Under the pieces are notes generated by a model. That model ran no database searches. It was given only the letters and a program-made list of their open reading frames with translations, and was not told the DNA's origin. Of a DNA stretch of 64,000 bases, positions 24,301 through 33,519 are shown one piece after another (the first letter of the stretch is position 1; each line of letters begins with the position of its first letter). A program made the translations under genes and the position numbers. The stretch comes from Oscillospiraceae bacterium (GTDB taxonomy: Bacteria > Bacillota > Clostridia > UBA1381), in the NCBI GenBank assembly GCA_022509025.1, contig JAFLUB010000006.1, positions 1 through 64,000 on the forward strand, written 5' to 3'.

Positions 24301-26861
24301 CCCTCAATCACCTTTAAGCTGTCGGGGAATACAACATTGCCGATATTAAAGTTGTCACCTGAGTCGCAGCCGAAAGCACGGTAAGCGATTTCTTCAAGAC
24401 TCGTCGCTTCTTCAAAATTAACAGATTTGACATCTGCGCGGTAAAATACAGAGTCATTTATGCGTTCAATTTTGTCATGAAGAATAAGCTTATTTATTCC
24501 CTTCTCCTGACCGACAACTTTATCGCTGGAGCTTTCGGTATAGTAATGCCAGTTTGTGTTCCAATAGAACAACTCCATATTGTCGTCCTGCTGACCTACA
24601 CCGGTGATTTTAACTGTATGCGGTAAATGGGGCTCATCTTTTTCTGCCCATGTGAGAGTTTTGGGAATTTCAAGGTCAATTGTGTTTCCGATTGGTCCGT
24701 TATAGAACACAACATCGCCGGTGATACGGTTGAACCACCAATAGCTTTCATCAACATCTTCTGTTTCAGAATCATCAACAGCTTGAACTGTCAATGCATC
24801 CTCAATACCGTCCTTATAATGTATATCGGCATAGCCTGCGCTGAACGGATGAGATTCCTTATCTGATTCGTATATTGACTCGTCAGCATCTTCTACACCG
24901 TTAATACCTCCATAAGACTTACCTAACATATAAATATTTCTGAGTCTCGGGCAACGTGAGAATGCTCCGCTGTCAATATTGGCGATAGGCGAGTCTTCGT
25001 TATCTTCTTCATGTCCTGTTGCGTCAAATGTAACAGTCTCCAGACGTGTACACTGTCTGAACGCCCAGTAACCGATAGATTTAAGCTCCGGCGGAAGCGT
25101 TATCTCTGTCAGAGCCTGACACTGTCTGAACGCATTTTTATTTATAGAAGTAACTGTGGACGGTATATTTGTAACCGCCGTCAGGCGCTGACACTGCCAG
25201 AATGCGCCGTCAGGGATTTTAGTCATTCCGCTGTCCTCAAGATTGCTGAAATCAACTGAATACAATACCTGATTCATCGGACGGGAACCAAACGCTCCGT
25301 CTGCGATACCTGTGATTTTGATTTCTTCACCCTCGGTATTATAAACTGATTCGGGTATCGTTATAGAAACTCTTATGTCAGATTCCTTTGCTTTGTCACC
25401 CGATGTGCCATCTGCAAAATCAATATACTTATATCCCGGAGTCGGCGTTTCGCCCGGAGCGGAAGCATCTGAATCATCTATATAATACAGCTCCATCAGA
25501 TACAACAGAGCCTGACCGCTGCCTTGTTCAATTTTATTTTCACCTTGCTCGACGTAGTATTCTACTACTCTTGCTCCACCCTCGTCGGCTGCTTGAATAT
25601 CTACTCTTGTGTCATTAACTTTTATATATGTACCGACATCAGTGCCAAACACAAGAACGATAAAACCATTCTTGTCAGCATTAAAAGTTATAGGCTTCTT
25701 ACTTTCTATTTTTAAAGGACTGCCCTTATACTCTTTTTCCTTATAGGTAATAGTGGTATTAACAACTTCATCGGTTGTGTTTAAACTTCCGTTTGTTATT
25801 GAAAAAACATCATCACCTTCTACGCCCTTTTCGATAACATTATACACGGCGGCAGGGCTCGCTTCAGGGTCACGAGTCGGTTTTGGATCCTGCATGTACG
25901 CATAGTATCTGTAGTCATTTTTATCTGTCTTATAATCAAAATCTTCGGGATCCTTCGCGCCCTTATTGTATTCCTTAGCGGTTTTCAGACCGTAAATCAA
26001 ACCATCCGAGCCTACAACAAACGGAGAATCATTGTCATAGCCATGGGTTTTATCCCACAGAATAAATCCGTTAATAGCTCCCCACGGCGCGCCTGAAAGA
26101 GCGCTCGGAAGAGTCTTTCCGCAGTCTATAACGATATCAGTCTTACAGTTACGGAATGCGTTAACACCTATACTGTTCACACTTGCCGGAATTGATATAT
26201 AGCTAAGCGAGCTGTTTCCGTAAAATACGCTTTGACCAAGCTTTTCAACATTTGACGGAAGCGTAACATTCGTTAAATCGTCGCAGTCGCGGAAGCAGTC
26301 GTCAGGAAGTGACGTTATCGTCAAACTGCTTAAATCAACTTTTGTTAAACCTGAATTGTTTCCGCGGAAGCAGCCGGTGCCAAGCTCAGTGATTGACGAA
26401 GGCAGACCGCTTATTTCCGTGAAATAGTTTGATGCGAACGCTCTTGCGCCCATCTTTTTCAGCTGATATTCAGCATCCGAAACAAAGCTGATTGTGTTAA
26501 GCTCGCAGCCCGAAAACGCGTCAGGCGCGATTTCCACAACCGGATATTGTTTTCCGCTCTCGTCTACGAGATACGATGGGATTGTAATATCTCTTGGCGA
26601 GCCGTTTTCGCCCTGTACATAGTTGTATTGATCTATAACGGCTTCCGTGCCGTTCGCTTTAAGCGACGCGGCCATCCAGCCTACTATGTCATCGCTTCCG
26701 GCTTTACCGTTACTTGATGTAAATTTTACATCACCCGCGCGCGGTGTCGCGTTATTATCGACCGCCAGCGCGGATAACGGCAGAACAGCCGAAAGCATCA
26801 TACTCACACATAACACAAGTGAGAGTATTTTTTCAAAACTACTGTTTTTTCTTGTTTCCAT
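21318..26861 (-). CDS. Giant cell-surface protein: BspA-type LRRs, InlB-like, Cna-B and SLH domains
   Basis: 1847 residues. Signal peptide at about 1-35. BspA-type LRR_5 blocks, repeating LPSSITELGTGCFRGN-like units, lie at about 60-250, 490-640 and 760-900. InlB-like repeat segments (DYDANGGTNAPAEMEG...FGGWYV) are near 1080-1150 and again near 1420-1470. Cna-B domains at about 1190-1290 (LKITKTVTGDNAPANAEFTF) and 1500-1590 (VKVEKQWIGDDDAEEARPDS) flank an (ATPAATAT)n linker at about 1325-1410. Three SLH domains occupy about 1630-1830 (GQITRAEVATIFFRLL, KSITRAEFAAIAARF, QPITRAEAMTLVNNVL). It is likely an adhesin attached non-covalently to the cell wall. The start at 26861 follows AGGAGGAG. The leading 12 codons in the track lie outside the ribosome site. 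Confidence 0.9.
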   Translation of the reverse strand: METRKNSSFEKILSLVLCVSMMLSAVLPLSALAVDNNATPRAGDVKFTSSNGKAGSDDIVGWMAASLKANGTEAVIDQYNYVQGENGSPRDITIPSYLVDESGKQYPVVEIAPDAFSGCELNTISFVSDAEYQLKKMGARAFASNYFTEISGLPSSITELGTGCFRGNNSGLTKVDLSSLTITSLPDDCFRDCDDLTNVTLPSNVEKLGQSVFYGNSSLSYISIPASVNSIGVNAFRNCKTDIVIDCGKTLPSALSGAPWGAINGFILWDKTHGYDNDSPFVVGSDGLIYGLKTAKEYNKGAKDPEDFDYKTDKNDYRYYAYMQDPKPTRDPEASPAAVYNVIEKGVEGDDVFSITNGSLNTTDEVVNTTITYKEKEYKGSPLKIESKKPITFNADKNGFIVLVFGTDVGTYIKVNDTRVDIQAADEGGARVVEYYVEQGENKIEQGSGQALLYLMELYYIDDSDASAPGETPTPGYKYIDFADGTSGDKAKESDIRVSITIPESVYNTEGEEIKITGIADGAFGSRPMNQVLYSVDFSNLEDSGMTKIPDGAFWQCQRLTAVTNIPSTVTSINKNAFRQCQALTEITLPPELKSIGYWAFRQCTRLETVTFDATGHEEDNEDSPIANIDSGAFSRCPRLRNIYMLGKSYGGINGVEDADESIYESDKESHPFSAGYADIHYKDGIEDALTVQAVDDSETEDVDESYWWFNRITGDVVFYNGPIGNTIDLEIPKTLTWAEKDEPHLPHTVKITGVGQQDDNMELFYWNTNWHYYTESSSDKVVGQEKGINKLILHDKIERINDSVFYRADVKSVNFEEATSLEEIAYRAFGCDSGDNFNIGNVVFPDSLKVIEGLAFANRGFTQKDTVEISVGGDTKQAGVLKIPKAMKSVAADAFSNATGVGKVIIEQYYYKDDDDEYIHSPSNVSSYTPFGFSGKEYGTDYNVVTEYMDSDMPVYTDYILDAGPRVQTKGIVGKPATDKTNTAVINLGVIMPNDAANIIEVNYEPNSTNSDNSDINTDWWAPKATPNVVATQDKTQPGTYVGSIQYQIDLNSILDNGIATFKVKYVPLGKGLNDAKTEYYDVPITIFHTQDYDANGGTNAPAEMEGNGESGKGNIFVETYNAPVSGPGTMKKDKAVFGGWYVVEHEDEDIPVAPSDIVNVIATAEDYAELSDDDNFIASEELDDYKLAMGKKSRTLFAVWLIDENENDVPDYEEGTLKITKTVTGDNAPANAEFTFTVTLKDADENNINTSKLIISQDDKDKVDTTNGIKVTLKGGESASISAIPAGTKYTVTETENPDYKSTPTNASGEIEGGKTATAAFSNEYAPATATPVATATATPAATATATPAATATATPAATATATPAATATATPAATATATPAATATATATPTATPTATPTATPTATPKNSLKFDPNLPSDADKDGFDGVMPDNWEDIVPGTGDIIQNTHPTLKDHNFKGWSTNPKADPNSKDLIQPGDEYIPDGDDTLYAIWGEKDTNKKHSSGGGSSTTSVKVEKQWIGDDDAEEARPDSVTVNVMNGDKVVATHKLNKSNNWKYTFTGLAKTSGGKTVTYTVSEEPVDGYTPNYVKSATGYIIENKYTGKDGDKPDGDKSDGDRSDGNNIPDLNHDDHYAYIIGYPEGDVRPNGQITRAEVATIFFRLLTDDSRNKYWRQSNSFSDVNNGDWYNNAISTMSNAGIVSGYLDGSFDPNKSITRAEFAAIAARFDGGTYEGEDQFTDIGDHWAKEYINRAAARGWIHGYEDGTFKPTQPITRAEAMTLVNNVLDRIPAGIEALSDDMITWSDNLNTNAWYYIAVQEATNSHYWEYKDENETWTGIGEVRDWASLEQ
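22640..22880. repeat. 24-bp tandem repeat encoding ATPAATAT linker
   Basis: Units of ggtgtcgctgttgcagtcgc plus tgca, about eight to ten copies with c/t wobble changes, run in frame through the LRR/SLH gene and encode Ala-Thr-Pro-Ala-Ala-Thr-Ala-Thr. It is a flexible, possibly O-glycosylated linker and a likely length-variable locus. Confidence 0.95.
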
Positions 26862-26920
26862 AATAAGGTTACTCCTCCTTGATGTATAAATATTCATTAT
26901 ATATTTAAAACTAACTATAT

Positions 26921-26949
26921 ATTATACTACCTCTTAACGCAAAAGTCAA
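26921..26949 (-). promoter_or_regulatory. SigA promoter of the LRR/SLH gene
   Basis: Minus strand TTGACT, 17-nt spacer, TATAAT. The gap between this gene and the esterase gene otherwise shows only a small GTATAATTATAC palindrome. Confidence 0.85.
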
Positions 26950-26991
26950 TATCTACTGTTTTTTTGACAGCAGGTATAATTATACAAATAC

Positions 26992-29900
26992 TTATTTTAC
27001 CTGTGCCGTTATTTCATTGCCCACGGTATCTGTGAATGTGTATTTGAAATCAGTATTTATCAGATTATCATATCGCAAATCATATCCCAAATCCTTCAGT
27101 CCCTGAGCTACCATTGACGCCCACACATACGCGCCCGCGTATGACGAATGGAGCGTATCGCCGCCGACCTCAGTAAGGTTATAATTCTTTGTTACAACAT
27201 CATCCTTATCATCACCGTAAAGCGAATAGAGGAAGTCATAGCTCATTTTTGAGAGGTCTATTATGTCACAATTCATATCCGCCGCAGCGTCACGAAGATA
27301 ACTGCTCCATGATACAGACTCCTTATAGTCGTGCTTTGACGCGTTCGGAGTCACAAGAATTGGTATCATACCCTTGTCGCGGCACTCAGTAACCATCGCT
27401 TTAACAGTTTCCGTCATTTCCTCGCGCGTGGAATAGCTTCTATCGTTATATCCGCATTCTATAAGCACAATATCGTTCATAGCACCATATTTGATTACAC
27501 CCGGGAACGCGGTATCATAAAGTCCCTTTGCATACTGACCGCTGTTAGCAAGATTGGTAATCGGAAGATTTACAAAGTCACTAAGCTGCTGACCCCAGCC
27601 CGAGCGTCCGCCGCCGACTTCACGGTCAAAATCACCGTAGTACGCGCATGCAAGCGAATCACCGATAACAAATATTCTCGACGATAAATCGGAAGTTTTT
27701 TCAACCCTGACATAATCAAGCATCGTTGAACCGTCTGTCATAGAAACAGTTATCTCACCGTCGCCAACAAAAATTCGTTCCGCAGTATAAAGCGCGCCGT
27801 CTGTAACCTTTCTGTCCGCGTCCGCCTGGTCTACATTATTGCCGACCATATATCCGTTTACAAGAATATCGCCGCGCCATGTTTCAGCCTTTTTGAAGGT
27901 TATATCGTAATATTCTTCCTCAAACATTGCGCCAAGCGTCTTACCTTCGCTGACATCACCTAAATCGGTAAAAGTATAAACAGGAGAAATCCTGTAACCT
28001 GTGTTTGGTTTGATATTTATTTTGAAACCTTCCATTGTAGTGTCAGGCTCTGTTATCTTCTCAAGTTTGCCATCCGCATAGAAGTATACTGTTTTTTTCT
28101 CGGTTGAAATCTCAATCTTATCTCCGGCTTTGACATTCTTTCGCTTCGAAGACCTGAGTTCGCCGCTTGCAAGATAGGTCGATGTTATAACAACTCCGTC
28201 TTTCTTCGCTGCCGCAGCGGGAATATCAGTTATACTGATATATTCATCATCATCGCCAAGGACAAGCATCTTATAATCTGTTATGTATTTATTTTCTGAG
28301 AAATCGTTTGGTTCATATGCGATGCCATCGCTGCCTGTTGTACCCTCTATTGAGTAACAGTCAACAGTGTACTGGGCGCTTATTGGGTTATCAACTCCGG
28401 TATATAGATTCGCAGTTATTACAGCCTTACCTATACCAACGGCAGTCATCGTGCCGTTCTCATCAATTTTGATTACACTCTCATCTGAGGATTTAAAATC
28501 TCTTAAAAAGGTTTCGGGTGCAAAGATAGTGTTTCCGTACTCGTCCTTCACGCTATCAAGATTGAACCATTTGCTCTCATAAAGATTAAGTGTGCGTCCG
28601 GTGTGTACGATTTCGCCAAGTTTTGGCTTTCTGTCAAGTTTTACATCTTTATATACCTTATTGCCCTCATACTCCACCTCAATACGGACTGTGTCTGAAT
28701 CCGAATGAAGAACTGACGATGAGTTGCCGATTTCTTTCATATTGAACGAGCCGACATTTGGAATATCAATAAGGTTTGAAATGCTTCCCACATCTTCTAT
28801 GTAGTACGAACCCGGTCTGAGATATTCAAAATCAATATCATGTAATATATAATTATCATAGCCATCGTAATCAGAGATATATGAAACTGTGTCAGGTGCG
28901 TTAATCGTGATGTTAGCCAAATCAGGGTACGACACACCAAGATAATCCATTATGGCGTCATTGCCCGTCAATCCTGAAAGAGAATTGAAGTCAAGGCTTA
29001 TGTTATCTATCAAGTACATTATGTTATTCTGGCAAAGCGTTACAAATCCCCCATCTTTGTCGAGGAACAACTCAAACTTCATATTGTCTTTAGCGGTAAT
29101 AAAAGTATCTCCCGCGTAAATGCCGTCCGCCTTTTTGGAAATCGTGAGTATATTCCCTTTATCACCTGTCAGCGTCATCGTGCCGTTTTCCTTAAAACTC
29201 ACCTCGCCGAAAAAGCGTGTTATGGGCTTTGCTTCTACATTCAGATTATAGCTGTCAAGCTCAAGCGTACCCTTCAGAGAACCAAAGTCTGACTCATAAT
29301 AAACCGCGTTCTCCTCACATTCGGGATAAACCTCCGCCGTAACGTTGCCATTGCCTACGGTAACGGTAGTTTCAGCGTCCTTATAACCGTCCTTCTTAGC
29401 CGTAACCGTTATTTTCTCGCCCTTTTCAAATGACGGTCCGGTTAAAACACCGTTTTCATCGGCATAGAATCTGATACCGTTTATCGTAAGATTTGCATAC
29501 TGGGTAGTTTTCACCGTGAGAGGGTGAAGCTCAGTATTTTTGCCGCTCTTCACCTCAATTTTCTGTATCGCAACCGCGCCCCACTGGTCGCAGTAAAATT
29601 CAATTTTGTCCGTATCCTCGCCTGTGACTACCGATGCAGTCTGCCACTTGTCAAACTCGCCGCCGTTAATGGACATATATCTGTCTGCAATCTTAAAATA
29701 CGCGTACGGGTCGTTTTCATTACGGCGCGTACTGCCGTTATTTGTTACAACCGGCTTTGCGAACGTCAGCGTAACCTCAGAGCCTTTTTCTATCTTGGGC
29801 AGATTTAATGTGTACAGACTGCCGTCATTGCTGTTTCCCACAGCGAGGTAAATATATGAACCCTTAGGATTAAAATTACCGCCTATAGGATAAAATCCAC

Positions 29901-30129
29901 AATCGTTATTGTGACCTATGTCCGTCACCGCCGCGGCTTTCCAGTTCATTAAGCCGCCCGTTGTAACGGTTATGTCGTTTGTAAGCTTGACGTTTTCCAC
30001 GTCCTCCGTTCCTGCCGGTTTCGCAATGTTCACTCCTGAAAATGTGTATGTCTTGTCCGCCGCGCTGACTGTGACAGCACAGCATACAAGCATAGAAATC
30101 ACCGCTAATACAGAAATAAGTTTTTTCAT
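26992..30129 (-). CDS. Secreted multidomain rhamnogalacturonan acetylesterase-like SGNH protein
   Basis: 1045 residues. Signal peptide at about 1-24 (MKKLISVLAVISMLVCCAVTVSA). A carbohydrate-binding-like beta domain follows at about 25-200 (YTFSGVNIAKPAG...), then a small repeat domain (LTVKTTQYANLTINGIRF), a Big_2-like immunoglobulin segment (IKIDENGTMTAVGIGKAVIT, about 550-600) and a C-terminal SGNH esterase at about 815-1020. Its blocks are FVIGDSLACAYYG, ECGYNDRSYS, TPNASKHDY and DTLHSSYAGAYVWASMV, matching CE12 enzymes that deacetylate RG-I. The start at 30129 (AGGGG upstream) is preferred over the track's longer ORF, which overlaps tcdA. It lies 31 nt after tcdA with no clear promoter of its own. 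Confidence 0.84.
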   Translation of the reverse strand: MKKLISVLAVISMLVCCAVTVSAADKTYTFSGVNIAKPAGTEDVENVKLTNDITVTTGGLMNWKAAAVTDIGHNNDCGFYPIGGNFNPKGSYIYLAVGNSNDGSLYTLNLPKIEKGSEVTLTFAKPVVTNNGSTRRNENDPYAYFKIADRYMSINGGEFDKWQTASVVTGEDTDKIEFYCDQWGAVAIQKIEVKSGKNTELHPLTVKTTQYANLTINGIRFYADENGVLTGPSFEKGEKITVTAKKDGYKDAETTVTVGNGNVTAEVYPECEENAVYYESDFGSLKGTLELDSYNLNVEAKPITRFFGEVSFKENGTMTLTGDKGNILTISKKADGIYAGDTFITAKDNMKFELFLDKDGGFVTLCQNNIMYLIDNISLDFNSLSGLTGNDAIMDYLGVSYPDLANITINAPDTVSYISDYDGYDNYILHDIDFEYLRPGSYYIEDVGSISNLIDIPNVGSFNMKEIGNSSSVLHSDSDTVRIEVEYEGNKVYKDVKLDRKPKLGEIVHTGRTLNLYESKWFNLDSVKDEYGNTIFAPETFLRDFKSSDESVIKIDENGTMTAVGIGKAVITANLYTGVDNPISAQYTVDCYSIEGTTGSDGIAYEPNDFSENKYITDYKMLVLGDDDEYISITDIPAAAAKKDGVVITSTYLASGELRSSKRKNVKAGDKIEISTEKKTVYFYADGKLEKITEPDTTMEGFKINIKPNTGYRISPVYTFTDLGDVSEGKTLGAMFEEEYYDITFKKAETWRGDILVNGYMVGNNVDQADADRKVTDGALYTAERIFVGDGEITVSMTDGSTMLDYVRVEKTSDLSSRIFVIGDSLACAYYGDFDREVGGGRSGWGQQLSDFVNLPITNLANSGQYAKGLYDTAFPGVIKYGAMNDIVLIECGYNDRSYSTREEMTETVKAMVTECRDKGMIPILVTPNASKHDYKESVSWSSYLRDAAADMNCDIIDLSKMSYDFLYSLYGDDKDDVVTKNYNLTEVGGDTLHSSYAGAYVWASMVAQGLKDLGYDLRYDNLINTDFKYTFTDTVGNEITAQVK

Positions 30130-30160
30130 AAAAACACCCCTTTTATATAATTTCTTACAT

Positions 30161-30880
30161 TTATATACGTTCTCCCAATGCAATATCCTTTATTACCTCG
30201 CCCGCTGCTATAAGTCCCGCCGCAGCCGGCACAAACGCTGTGCTGCCCGGGATATCGCGCTTGGCGCTTTCCTCTTCGGTTGCCTCAACCGGACGTATCG
30301 GCTTTTCCTGTGAATAGACAACCTTCAGCTTTTTCACGCCGCGTTTTCTTAGTTCATACCTCATTGTTCTCGCAAGAGGACAAACAGAGGTTTTATAAAT
30401 ATCAGCCACCTCAAACCGCCACGCGTCAAGCTTATTCCCCGCGCCCATGCAGCTTATTATAGGCACATTTGCCGCCTTTGCGCGCATGACAAGCTCAATT
30501 TTCGCGGTCACGGTATCTATCGCGTCCACAACGTAATCATATTCCGAAAAATCATATTCGTCCGCGTTATCCGGCATATAAAAGCAATTATGCGCATTTA
30601 TTATAATGTCCGGATTAATAGACAGCGCGCGTTCTTTCATAACATCAACTTTATATTTCCCGACTGTTTCCCTTGTCGCAATAATCTGTCTGTTCAGATT
30701 CGTAAGGCAAACCGTGTCATTATCGAATATATCTATTGTTCCTATGCCGCTCCTCACAAGCGCCTCGACTGTATATCCACCCACGCCGCCTATACCGAAC
30801 ACGGCAACCCGCGCGTTTCTGAGCTTTTCCATCCCCTCCGCGCCTAAAAGGAGCTGTGTTCTTGAAAATTGATTCAGCAT
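30161..30880 (-). CDS. tcdA: tRNA threonylcarbamoyladenosine dehydratase (TcdA/CsdL)
   Basis: 239 residues of the ThiF/E1 family. The nucleotide-binding VFGIGGVGGYTVEALVRSGIG, the DNDTVCLTNLNRQIIA motif and VDAIDTVTAKIELV are diagnostic. TcdA dehydrates t6A at position 37 of ANN-decoding tRNAs to the cyclic form, with ATP. The absence of a rhodanese or MoeB C-terminal extension favours TcdA over ThiF/MoeB. Its start overlaps the ttcA-like stop by 7 nt, so the two tRNA-modification genes are coupled. Confidence 0.92.
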   Translation of the reverse strand: MLNQFSRTQLLLGAEGMEKLRNARVAVFGIGGVGGYTVEALVRSGIGTIDIFDNDTVCLTNLNRQIIATRETVGKYKVDVMKERALSINPDIIINAHNCFYMPDNADEYDFSEYDYVVDAIDTVTAKIELVMRAKAANVPIISCMGAGNKLDAWRFEVADIYKTSVCPLARTMRYELRKRGVKKLKVVYSQEKPIRPVEATEEESAKRDIPGSTAFVPAAAGLIAAGEVIKDIALGERI

Positions 30881-31725
30881 TTTTTACCCCTTTCATCGTA
30901 ATCGTCCAGAAAATTGTATTCCCGCTCATTATCGTGATAGCCTATGATTGTTGTCAGGTTCACGTTCTGCACACTGTTGAAAATATTCTTATCAATATAC
31001 GGGCTTGTCTGACGGAATTTTTTTATAAGCTCTTTCATTTCCTGACGTTTTGAATGTCCGACTCCGTCCTCGCTGTCAGCAATATTCTCCGTAAAACGGC
31101 AGGCGCACTGTATAAACTGCAATTCGTTCCTTCTCGCCCACGCGATAATATCCTTTTCCTTTACCATGTACAGCGGACGTATCAATTCCATTCCGGGGTG
31201 GTTCGTGCTGTGCAATTTGGGCATCATAGTCTGAATTTGCGCGCCGTACAGCATACCCATAAGTATAGTTTCTATCACATCGTCAAAATGGTGTCCGAGC
31301 GCAATCTTATTACAGCCGAGTTTCTGCGCCTCTTTATAGAGATAGCCGCGCCGCATTCTCGCGCACAGATAACACGGGTGGTCGCCAACATTCACAACAG
31401 AGTCAAATATCTGCGTTTCAAATATATGAATGGGTATATTTAAAAGCTTCGCGTTATCTATTATTCTTTTGCGATTCTCCGGGTTATAACCCGGGTCCAT
31501 CACAAGATATTCCGCATCAAATTTAACAACACCATGACGCTGTATCTCCTGCACGCATTTCGCCAGAAGCATCGAGTCCTTACCGCCTGAAATACACACC
31601 GCGATTTTATCGCCTTCGTTAATCATTTTGTATTTGTTTATTCCTGCTATGAACCGTTTCCATATTGATTTTCTATAGGTTTTAATTATACTTCGTTCGA
31701 TTTCCTTGTATCTTTCCAATTTCAT
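30874..31725 (-). CDS. ttcA: TtcA-family tRNA 2-thiolation ATPase
   Basis: 283 residues with the PP-loop AVCISGGKDSMLLAKCV and the family cysteines in HPCYLCARMRRGYLYKEA and QFIQCACRF. The GHHFDDVIETILMGMLYGAQ block is typical of TtcA. Such enzymes activate a tRNA base with ATP and insert sulfur (2-thiocytidine 32 in E. coli) using an iron-sulfur cluster; the exact target base is not certain in Clostridia. It is followed directly by tcdA. The ribosome site is weak (GATGGGG), and the upstream 140 nt show no convincing promoter. Confidence 0.87.
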   Translation of the reverse strand: MKLERYKEIERSIIKTYRKSIWKRFIAGINKYKMINEGDKIAVCISGGKDSMLLAKCVQEIQRHGVVKFDAEYLVMDPGYNPENRKRIIDNAKLLNIPIHIFETQIFDSVVNVGDHPCYLCARMRRGYLYKEAQKLGCNKIALGHHFDDVIETILMGMLYGAQIQTMMPKLHSTNHPGMELIRPLYMVKEKDIIAWARRNELQFIQCACRFTENIADSEDGVGHSKRQEMKELIKKFRQTSPYIDKNIFNSVQNVNLTTIIGYHDNEREYNFLDDYDERGKKC

Positions 31726-31869
31726 TACCCCATCTTATTTTACTGATTATATAATTGTATCACATATACAAGAAAATTTCCACATAAAATTTTATCTTGG
31801 CGGCAAATTTCGATCTTGGTTCAATAAAACAAACCGCGCCAAAACCAATCAGTTCTGACACGGTATTTA

Positions 31870-32616
31870 TTAAAGCACCTTATTAAGGAAGTCAATCGTT
31901 CTCGGTTCCTTTGGATTTTTGATAACCTCCTCGGGAGTTCCTTCCTCAACTATATATCCGCCGTCCATGAATATGACACGGTCGGCAACCTCTCTTGCGA
32001 AGCCCATCTCATGGGTTACAATTACCATCGTCATTCCGTCAGCGGCAAGCTGCTTCATAACGTTTAAAACCTCGCCGACCATTTCAGGGTCGAGTGCGGA
32101 TGTAGGCTCGTCAAAGAGCATTATATCGGGATTCATGCAGAGCGCTCTTGCAATTGCGACACGCTGCTTCTGACCGCCTGAAAGCTGGCTTGGATACGCA
32201 GAAACTTTATCCGAAAGCCCTACCTTTTCAAGCATATGAACCGCCTGCTGTTTCGCTTCTTCCTTTGAAGCTTTTTTCAAATCCACAGGCGCAAGAGTAA
32301 GGTTTTTTAACACATTCAGATTATTGAAAAGATTGAAGTGCTGGAAAACCATTCCGACATTTTCACGAACCTTGTTTATATTGATTTTCTTATCGGTAAT
32401 TTTATATCCGTCTACCACGACCTCGCCCGCCGTAATATCCTCGAGACGGTTCAGGCAGCGCAGGAAAGTTGATTTTCCGCTTCCCGAAGGTCCGATTATA
32501 CAAACAACCTCACCCTCATAGATATCTGTCGAGATATCCTTTAAAACCTCCAGCTTGCCGAAATTCTTTTTGAGATGTGAAACGTGGATTTTTACATCTT
32601 TACTTCTCACGGTCAT
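31870..32616 (-). CDS. glnQ: Polar amino-acid ABC transporter ATP-binding protein
   Basis: 248 residues. Walker [11 protein letters not shown]-loop VFQHFNLF, signature LSGGQKQR, Walker [15 protein letters not shown] and H-loop VTHEMGFA are all intact, and the overall sequence is of the GlnQ/polar-amino-acid class. It powers import with the permease and binding protein upstream. The track begins at a TTG; ATG at 32616 has GGAGG 7 nt away and overlaps the permease stop by 17 nt, indicating coupled translation. The amino acid transported cannot be read from the sequence. Confidence 0.95.
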   Translation of the reverse strand: MTVRSKDVKIHVSHLKKNFGKLEVLKDISTDIYEGEVVCIIGPSGSGKSTFLRCLNRLEDITAGEVVVDGYKITDKKININKVRENVGMVFQHFNLFNNLNVLKNLTLAPVDLKKASKEEAKQQAVHMLEKVGLSDKVSAYPSQLSGGQKQRVAIARALCMNPDIMLFDEPTSALDPEMVGEVLNVMKQLAADGMTMVIVTHEMGFAREVADRVIFMDGGYIVEEGTPEEVIKNPKEPRTIDFLNKVL

Positions 32617-33280
32617 GGTCAAGCCTCCTCTCCACTGCTTTCGATAGCTGTGACAGCAGCGTTATTACAACTAAATACATAACCGCCACAATCGCCCATG
32701 TCTGGAAGGATTTAAACGTGTTCGCCTGAACATTTTTCGCGGTATTAACAAGCTCCGGGAAACCTATAACCGACAAAATCGATGTATCCTTCAAAGTGAT
32801 TATAAATTGGTTTATGATACTGGGTATCATTATTTTAACAGCCTGCGGAAGTATAACGCGCTGCATTGCGCGCCAATACGGAAGTCCGAGACTTCTCGAA
32901 GCCTCCATCTGACCCTTGTCTACCGCCTGGATACCGCCGCGGATAATTTCCGCCATATACGCGCCGCAGTTCAGGGCAAGACATATCGTACCTGCCTGCA
33001 ACCCGGTAAGAACTATATTTTTTCCTATATGTAATATTGTGTTAAACAGATACGGAACTCCGAAAAATACGAAGAACGCAAGAACTATCATTGGAACACC
33101 GCGAATAACATTGACAAATATCGCCGATATCGCATTACATATTTTACTCTTGACTACGCTCAGTATTCCGAAAATCAAACCGAGAATACACGCGAAGAAC
33201 AATCCCCATAAAGCGAGAATAAGGGTTTGTCCCATTGCTTTAAGAAGCAGTGTTCCGTAATCGGTTATAATTTGAACCAT
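32600..33280 (-). CDS. glnP: Polar amino-acid ABC transporter permease
   Basis: 226 residues with about five membrane helices and the EAA loop [23 protein letters not shown] that contacts the ATPase. The N-terminal [19 protein letters not shown] is typical of the HisM/GlnP family. ATG at 33280 with GGAGG 6 nt upstream is chosen over the track's longer start. A small CCGCC/GGCGG hairpin and repeat element A copy 2 lie between this gene and the binding-protein gene. Confidence 0.95.
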   Translation of the reverse strand: MVQIITDYGTLLLKAMGQTLILALWGLFFACILGLIFGILSVVKSKICNAISAIFVNVIRGVPMIVLAFFVFFGVPYLFNTILHIGKNIVLTGLQAGTICLALNCGAYMAEIIRGGIQAVDKGQMEASRSLGLPYWRAMQRVILPQAVKIMIPSIINQFIITLKDTSILSVIGFPELVNTAKNVQANTFKSFQTWAIVAVMYLVVITLLSQLSKAVERRLDHDREK

Positions 33281-33360
33281 CTTAATCCTCCATCCAACCG
33301 CCATTAGGCGGAACTAATTGTAATGCGACGTTTATTTTCGCATTTTGTAACGTGGAAAAG

Positions 33361-33450
33361 AAACAAGCAGATTCCCCTTTTGAGGGACGCTGACGTATGC
33401 TGATACTTCAAGTTCCGAAAAAGGGTGAGGTGCGCCGTTTATTTTTCGCG
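33361..33450 (-). repeat. Repeat element A, copy 2 (glnH/glnP intergenic)
   Basis: Same hairpin as copies 1 and 3: CCCCTTTTGAGGGAC pairs with GTTCCGAAAAAGGG, with ACGTAT / ATACTT inside. The GGAAC-to-GGGAC change keeps the helix by a G-U pair. A second short copy of its right edge (tgcgacgtttattttcgc) lies at 33324-33341, so the hairpin is flanked by imperfect direct repeats. Confidence 0.85.
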
Positions 33451-33471
33451 TTACCCCATTCCAAAATACGG

Positions 33472-33496
33472 GCGCCGTATATAGGCGCCCGTCATT
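33472..33496 (-). terminator. Stem-loop after the binding-protein gene
   Basis: ACGGGCGCC / GGCGCCCGT stem with a short A/T loop, 24 nt past the glnH stop, followed by ATTTTGG. It probably terminates most transcripts so that the binding protein is made in excess over permease and ATPase. Confidence 0.72.
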
Positions 33497-33519
33497 GGTT
33501 TTTGATTTATATTATGCAA

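Noticed and set aside
31780-31862. Terminator after glnQ
   Set aside because: Only a weak ACCG/CGGT pairing with a long loop; not strong enough to report as a feature.
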